Shown here piece after piece: positions 30,828-34,100 of a stretch of 34,100 nucleotides of DNA. The notes beneath the pieces are model-generated. The model was given only the letters and a program-made list of their open reading frames with translations. It did not search any database and was not told the DNA's origin. The position numbers were made by a program, and so were the translations under genes. The DNA lies in contig JADHYK010000006.1 of assembly GCA_016782485.1 (NCBI GenBank), forward strand, positions 1 through 34,100. The letters run 5' to 3'. The stretch is from Candidatus Omnitrophota bacterium (GTDB taxonomy: Bacteria > Omnitrophota > Gorgyraeia > Gygaellales > Profunditerraquicolaceae). Each line of letters begins with the position of its first letter. Positions within the stretch are counted from its first letter, which is position 1.

Positions 30828-32465
30828 TTACATTGTTTCGGGTTTGCTTACTCCCAATAAATCCAATCCGGCAGCGATGATAATCCTCACCGCCTCAATC
30901 AGCGCCAGGCGCGCTGCCTCAAGCGCCTGCTCCACTCCCAACACGCGGTGCAGGTCATAAAACTTATGGAAGGCCTCGGCAAGCTCCTGCAGGTAAACCG
31001 TCAGCCTGTAGGGGTCTTCGGTGTTCAGGCAGATATTGAGGATATCGCTGAATTGCAGCGCCTTTTTTACAAGCTGCAGCTCCTCTTTTTCCTTGAGCAG
31101 CGCCAGGCCGCTCTCTTTTTTAAACTTTAGCGTGCTGTTGCGCAGGATACTGCAGATTCTGGCGTGGGCATATTGAACATAATAAACCGGGTTTTCCGAA
31201 CTCTGCTTTCTAGCAACGTCCAGGTCAAAGTCCAGGTGGCTGGAGGTGCGGCGCATCAGGAAAAAGAACCGCGCGGCATCCCTACCCACCTCATCCAGCA
31301 CCTCTCTTAAGGTGATGTACTGGCCTTTACGCGTGGACATATGCAGGGGCTTGCCCTCCTTGGAGATGGTAGCCAGCTGAACGATGATAATGGAGAGGCT
31401 CTTTGCGGGGTGGCCTAATGCCTCTACCGCCGCCTCAAGCCTCTTGATATAACCGTGATGGTCAGGCCCCCAGATATTAATCAGGCGTTCAAAGTCCCGG
31501 CCGTATTTGTCGCGGTGATAGGCGATATCCGGGGCAAGATAGGTATAATTACCGTCGCTTTTTCTTACCACCCGGTCTTTATCGTCCCCGAACTGCGTGG
31601 ACTTAAACCAGAGCGCGCCCCCCTCTTCGTATAAAAACCCCTTCTTATCCAGGTACTCCAGCGCCTTCTCGATCTTGCCGCTCTTTGCCAATGCCTTCTG
31701 GGAAAACCAGGAGTCGAAACTGACCCCGAAATCATCCAGCTCCTTCCTGATGATCTTGAGGATATATCCGGCGGCAAAATCCCCTAACCCCTGCCGGTTA
31801 TGCGCCGGCCCCTGCGCCTCCTTTGCGATATCGTAAATGTATTCGCCCTGATAATAGTTATCGGGAAACTCTAATCTTTCTCCGGCAAGCTCTCTTATCC
31901 TTAACTCTACGGACTCGCCCAGTATATTAATCTGATTTCCCTCATCATTCAGATAATACTCCCTTTTAACCTTAAAGCCCATGAATCCGAATATATTTGC
32001 CAGGACATCCCCTGCCGCAGCCTGCCGGGCATGTGCCACTGATAAAGGCCCGGTGGGGTTTGCGCTCACAAACTCTATCAATACCCCCTTGCCCCTGCCC
32101 AGCTCCGATTTCAAACAATCGCCGCCTGATCTGATTACATCAGAGAGGCGTTCATAAAAATATTTATCCTCAAGGTAAAAATTGATAAAACCCTGCCCCT
32201 CGCACTTAATCTCCCTGACATAACCGCCTGCAGGGCTGTCTTTCAAAAACTTTTTTATCGTTTCGATAATGCTAGAGGCGATCTCGCGCGGGGATTTATT
32301 GAGGGTTTTACTTAACTGCAGGGCAATACTGGTGGTAAGGTCGCCGAAGCGGCTGTCGGTGGGTAAATCCAGGTAGAGCCCCCCGAAGGCAGACTCATCG
32401 AGCGTGAATCCCCTTGCGGAGCTTTTTATTGCCGATATAAGCGTATCCTGGATATTGTTCTTCAA
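30828..32465 (-). CDS. argS: arginyl-tRNA synthetase
   Basis: Charges tRNA-Arg with arginine. The 545-aa protein shows an N-terminal Add-1 domain, the class I signature as SANPTGPLSVAHARQAAAGD (HVGH is SVAH, a variation that removes the first histidine of the usual HIGH), and a STRKGQYITL segment in place of KMSKS. A DALR helical anticodon domain closes it (YVQYAHARICSILRN). The start is TTG, whose TG lies in the rsfS stop (TTGA), with no ribosome-binding site of its own: translation probably needs coupling. Confidence 0.95.
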   Translation of the reverse strand: MKNNIQDTLISAIKSSARGFTLDESAFGGLYLDLPTDSRFGDLTTSIALQLSKTLNKSPREIASSIIETIKKFLKDSPAGGYVREIKCEGQGFINFYLEDKYFYERLSDVIRSGGDCLKSELGRGKGVLIEFVSANPTGPLSVAHARQAAAGDVLANIFGFMGFKVKREYYLNDEGNQINILGESVELRIRELAGERLEFPDNYYQGEYIYDIAKEAQGPAHNRQGLGDFAAGYILKIIRKELDDFGVSFDSWFSQKALAKSGKIEKALEYLDKKGFLYEEGGALWFKSTQFGDDKDRVVRKSDGNYTYLAPDIAYHRDKYGRDFERLINIWGPDHHGYIKRLEAAVEALGHPAKSLSIIIVQLATISKEGKPLHMSTRKGQYITLREVLDEVGRDAARFFFLMRRTSSHLDFDLDVARKQSSENPVYYVQYAHARICSILRNSTLKFKKESGLALLKEKEELQLVKKALQFSDILNICLNTEDPYRLTVYLQELAEAFHKFYDLHRVLGVEQALEAARLALIEAVRIIIAAGLDLLGVSKPETM

Positions 32466-32812
32466 GGGGTGGAAACTCTGACTCTTTTTGCATCATGCCA
32501 GAGGCGCTCCAAAGAATAAAACTCTCTCATCGGTTTATAAAAGACGTGCGCTACGGCGGAAACGAAATCCAAGACTACCCAACCTGATTCATCGTTAGGC
32601 AGCACCTTTGAGAGAGGTTTTATCCCTTGGCTGTCTAAGGCCTCTTGTATGCCCTGCGCGATTGCGTTGACCTGCCGGAGGGAAGAGCCGCTGCTAATGA
32701 CGAAATAGTCGCAGAAGGCCGAAACCTTGCGCATATCGAGTATGATTACCCTTTGCGCCTTCTTGCTCTTTGCCGCAGCAGCAATGCGTTGTGCTGTTTT
32801 TTTTGTTTCTAT
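32462..32812 (-). CDS. rsfS: ribosomal silencing factor RsfS, apparent AUA start
   Basis: Binds uL14 and blocks subunit joining when nutrients are short. The ORF track starts at the ATG at 32734, giving 90 aa and cutting off the family's N-terminal helix. The frame remains open upstream for 26 more codons, reading ETKKTAQRIAAAAKSKKAQR then VIILDMRKVSAFCDYFVISSGSS, which restores the expected beginning. The only plausible start there is an ATA at 32810-32812 with AGGAG 6 bases upstream. The full protein would be 116 aa, the normal length. DESGWVVLDFV and FYSLERLW are RsfS hallmarks. Confidence 0.85.
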   Translation of the reverse strand: METKKTAQRIAAAAKSKKAQRVIILDMRKVSAFCDYFVISSGSSLRQVNAIAQGIQEALDSQGIKPLSKVLPNDESGWVVLDFVSAVAHVFYKPMREFYSLERLWHDAKRVRVSTP

Positions 32813-32827
32813 TAGATACTCCTGTGC

Positions 32828-32977
32828 TTATTTTGTTCCCAGAATCTTGTACATTCCGGTCCCGCAATCAGGGCATTTTCCCTTTACTGCCAGGCGGCCG
32901 TTCTTCATCGTAACCTTCTGCGTGTCCTTCATATCCTTTTTGCCTTTGCATTTGACGCAATAACCTGTCTCTGCCAT
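32828..32977 (-). CDS. DUF5679-like zinc-ribbon protein, 49 aa
   Basis: Too short for the ORF track. It reads MAETGYCVKCKGKKDMKD through CPDCGTGMYKILG, with two CxxC pairs (YCVKC and KCPDC) that make a zinc ribbon, and VTMKNGRLAVKGKCP between. The ribosome-binding site AAGGAGGAG is excellent. The function of DUF5679 proteins is not known to me. It is the first gene of the rsfS-argS run, ending 5 bases before the rsfS ribosome-binding site. Confidence 0.85.
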   Translation of the reverse strand: MAETGYCVKCKGKKDMKDTQKVTMKNGRLAVKGKCPDCGTGMYKILGTK

Positions 32978-33031
32978 GCCACTCCTCCTTGGTTAAATAA
33001 GACGAACACAAACCATCCTTCTTAATTTCCT

Positions 33032-33060
33032 ATTATACACACAAAGGCCGAAGCGGTCAA
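33032..33060 (-). promoter_or_regulatory. promoter of the zinc-ribbon-rsfS-argS run
   Basis: TTGACC (33055-33060), 17 bases, TATAAT (33032-33037) on the minus strand, right after the stop of the CBS-domain gene. Confidence 0.75.
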
Positions 33061-33063
33061 AGT

Positions 33064-34083
33064 TTATTTTTTAATCCTCACCGCTCGCTTCTCATCCAGG
33101 TCCCCAACAATCTCCTCAATCAGGTCCTCCAGGGTCACCAGGCCCACCGCCTTTTTATTCTCATCCAGCACGATTGCCATATGGATATTATCCGCCTGGA
33201 ACTTCTTCAATAACTCGTTCACCCGCATGGAGCTGGGGGCATAATAGGCCTCCCGGATAAGGTCAGGCAATAAAAATAACCGCTTATCCTTTAATATATA
33301 AAGCAGGTCCCGCGCATATATTATGCCGATAATATTATCGGTGGTATCTTTATAAACCGGCAGGCGCGCATGCCCCTCTTCAATAAAGATATCCAGCAGC
33401 TGCTCTGAGGTAACGTCGGCGTTTACCGCCACCACCTTCTCCCTGGGCATCATCACCTGGTCTATCCGCTTGTCCGCGAACTCAAAGATACGCTGCAGCA
33501 TCCTGCGCTCTTCATCGGTGACCACCCCTTCTTCCCTGCTGATCTCTATCATCATGCGCAGCTCCTCTTCGGTAATTACCGGAATGCGCTTGCCGGGCTT
33601 AACCCCCGCGGCCTTAAGGATCAGGTTGCTGATTGAGGTAAAGATAAAGATCACCGGGCGGAACAGTTTAATAAAAAACTCCATCAGCGGCGCGGTGAAT
33701 AACGCCACCCTTTCCGGATGCCGGGTAGCCAGCATCTTGGGGGTGATCTCGCAGGCAATTAAGACAAAAAAGCTGGAGACAAAGGTGGCAATGATTACCC
33801 CCCAGCGATAACCTAATAACTCTACGGCTATGCCGGCGATGATGGCGGAGATGGCGATATTTACGAAATCATTGCCGATCAGGATAGCGGCGATAAACTT
33901 ATCGATTTTCTTAAGCAAACGCTGGATGCCCTGGGCGCGCTTGATGCCCTTGGCGATCATATGGCGCAGGCGGATCTTGCTCAGGCCGATTACCGCCGTC
34001 TCTGCGGCGGAAAAGAAAAAGGAGAATACGGCAAGCAATATTATCAACAGCAGTATTACCGGTAAAGAAAATGTGGAGTTCAT
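33064..34083 (-). CDS. CNNM/HlyC-CorC family membrane protein, CorC domain missing
   Basis: A 339-aa protein. Residues 1-180 are a DUF21 (CNNM) membrane domain with four hydrophobic segments (AAETAVIGLSKIRLR near 26-40), and 200-330 a CBS pair that begins after EGVVTDEERRMLQRIFEF and includes MMPREKVVAV. The chain ends at LIEEIVGDLDEKRAVRIKK, just after the second CBS domain, so the C-terminal CorC/HlyC transporter-associated domain is absent. Relatives take part in Mg2+ or Co2+ efflux. A GGGAGAGG site precedes the ATG; the promoter is off the window. Confidence 0.9.
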   Translation of the reverse strand: MNSTFSLPVILLLIILLAVFSFFFSAAETAVIGLSKIRLRHMIAKGIKRAQGIQRLLKKIDKFIAAILIGNDFVNIAISAIIAGIAVELLGYRWGVIIATFVSSFFVLIACEITPKMLATRHPERVALFTAPLMEFFIKLFRPVIFIFTSISNLILKAAGVKPGKRIPVITEEELRMMIEISREEGVVTDEERRMLQRIFEFADKRIDQVMMPREKVVAVNADVTSEQLLDIFIEEGHARLPVYKDTTDNIIGIIYARDLLYILKDKRLFLLPDLIREAYYAPSSMRVNELLKKFQADNIHMAIVLDENKKAVGLVTLEDLIEEIVGDLDEKRAVRIKK

Positions 34084-34100
34084 TTTACCGCCTCTCCCTC

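Overview
The window looks like a chromosomal segment of an uncultivated diderm bacterium with moderate G+C. My best guess is Candidatus Omnitrophota, but this rests on general resemblance (gene order, a divergent ArgS signature motif, abundant small palindromes) and not on a marker-gene search. A TolC-type outer-membrane channel and a lipoprotein show that it has an outer membrane. Almost all genes are on the minus strand. I see no rRNA, tRNA, CRISPR array, prophage or transposase.

Layout, read right to left along the minus strand. (a) 34.1-33.0 kb: a CNNM/CorC-like CBS membrane protein. (b) 33.0-29.0 kb: a tiny zinc-ribbon gene missed by the ORF track, rsfS (apparently with an AUA start), argS, two palindromes and recJ; rpmB is convergent with recJ. 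(c) 28.8-25.8 kb: a UvrD-like helicase fused to a Cys-clustered PD-(D/E)XK nuclease. (d) 25.8-23.1 kb: small secreted or lipidated proteins, an ArfB-like release factor and an unknown conserved protein. (e) 22.9-15.2 kb: a tripartite efflux operon of YbhGFSR type (TolC, HlyD, two ATPases, two ABC-2 permeases), then a CPA-type antiporter and an S-adenosylmethionine decarboxylase. The TolC ORF is fused to an N-terminal winged helix, and its promoter carries three 21-bp-phased palindromes. (f) 14.5-6.7 kb: rpsO-pnp-ftsK-rodZ-like-rimO-pgsA-pgpA, with thpR and pncC on the plus strand. (g) 5.4-0.3 kb: a riboflavin operon (ribBA-ribH-nusB-PHP-ribD-ribE) behind an FMN riboswitch with its own terminator.

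The least ordinary content lies between the genes. One palindrome-ended 87-bp element occurs twice, each time exactly at an operon stop/start junction. Each copy keeps a 28-codon ORF whose ATG touches the upstream stop and whose TGA overlaps the downstream GTG. A second family consists of hairpins with locus-specific but self-complementary outer arms and a GA/GA internal mismatch around an inner stem. Two larger imperfect inverted repeats (about 170-180 bp) lie beside ribE and between pncC and thpR. The riboflavin and pncC promoters diverge from a shared -35 hexamer. Several start codons in the ORF track should be changed (rpsO, rsfS, pncC, speD, the Fn3-like protein).
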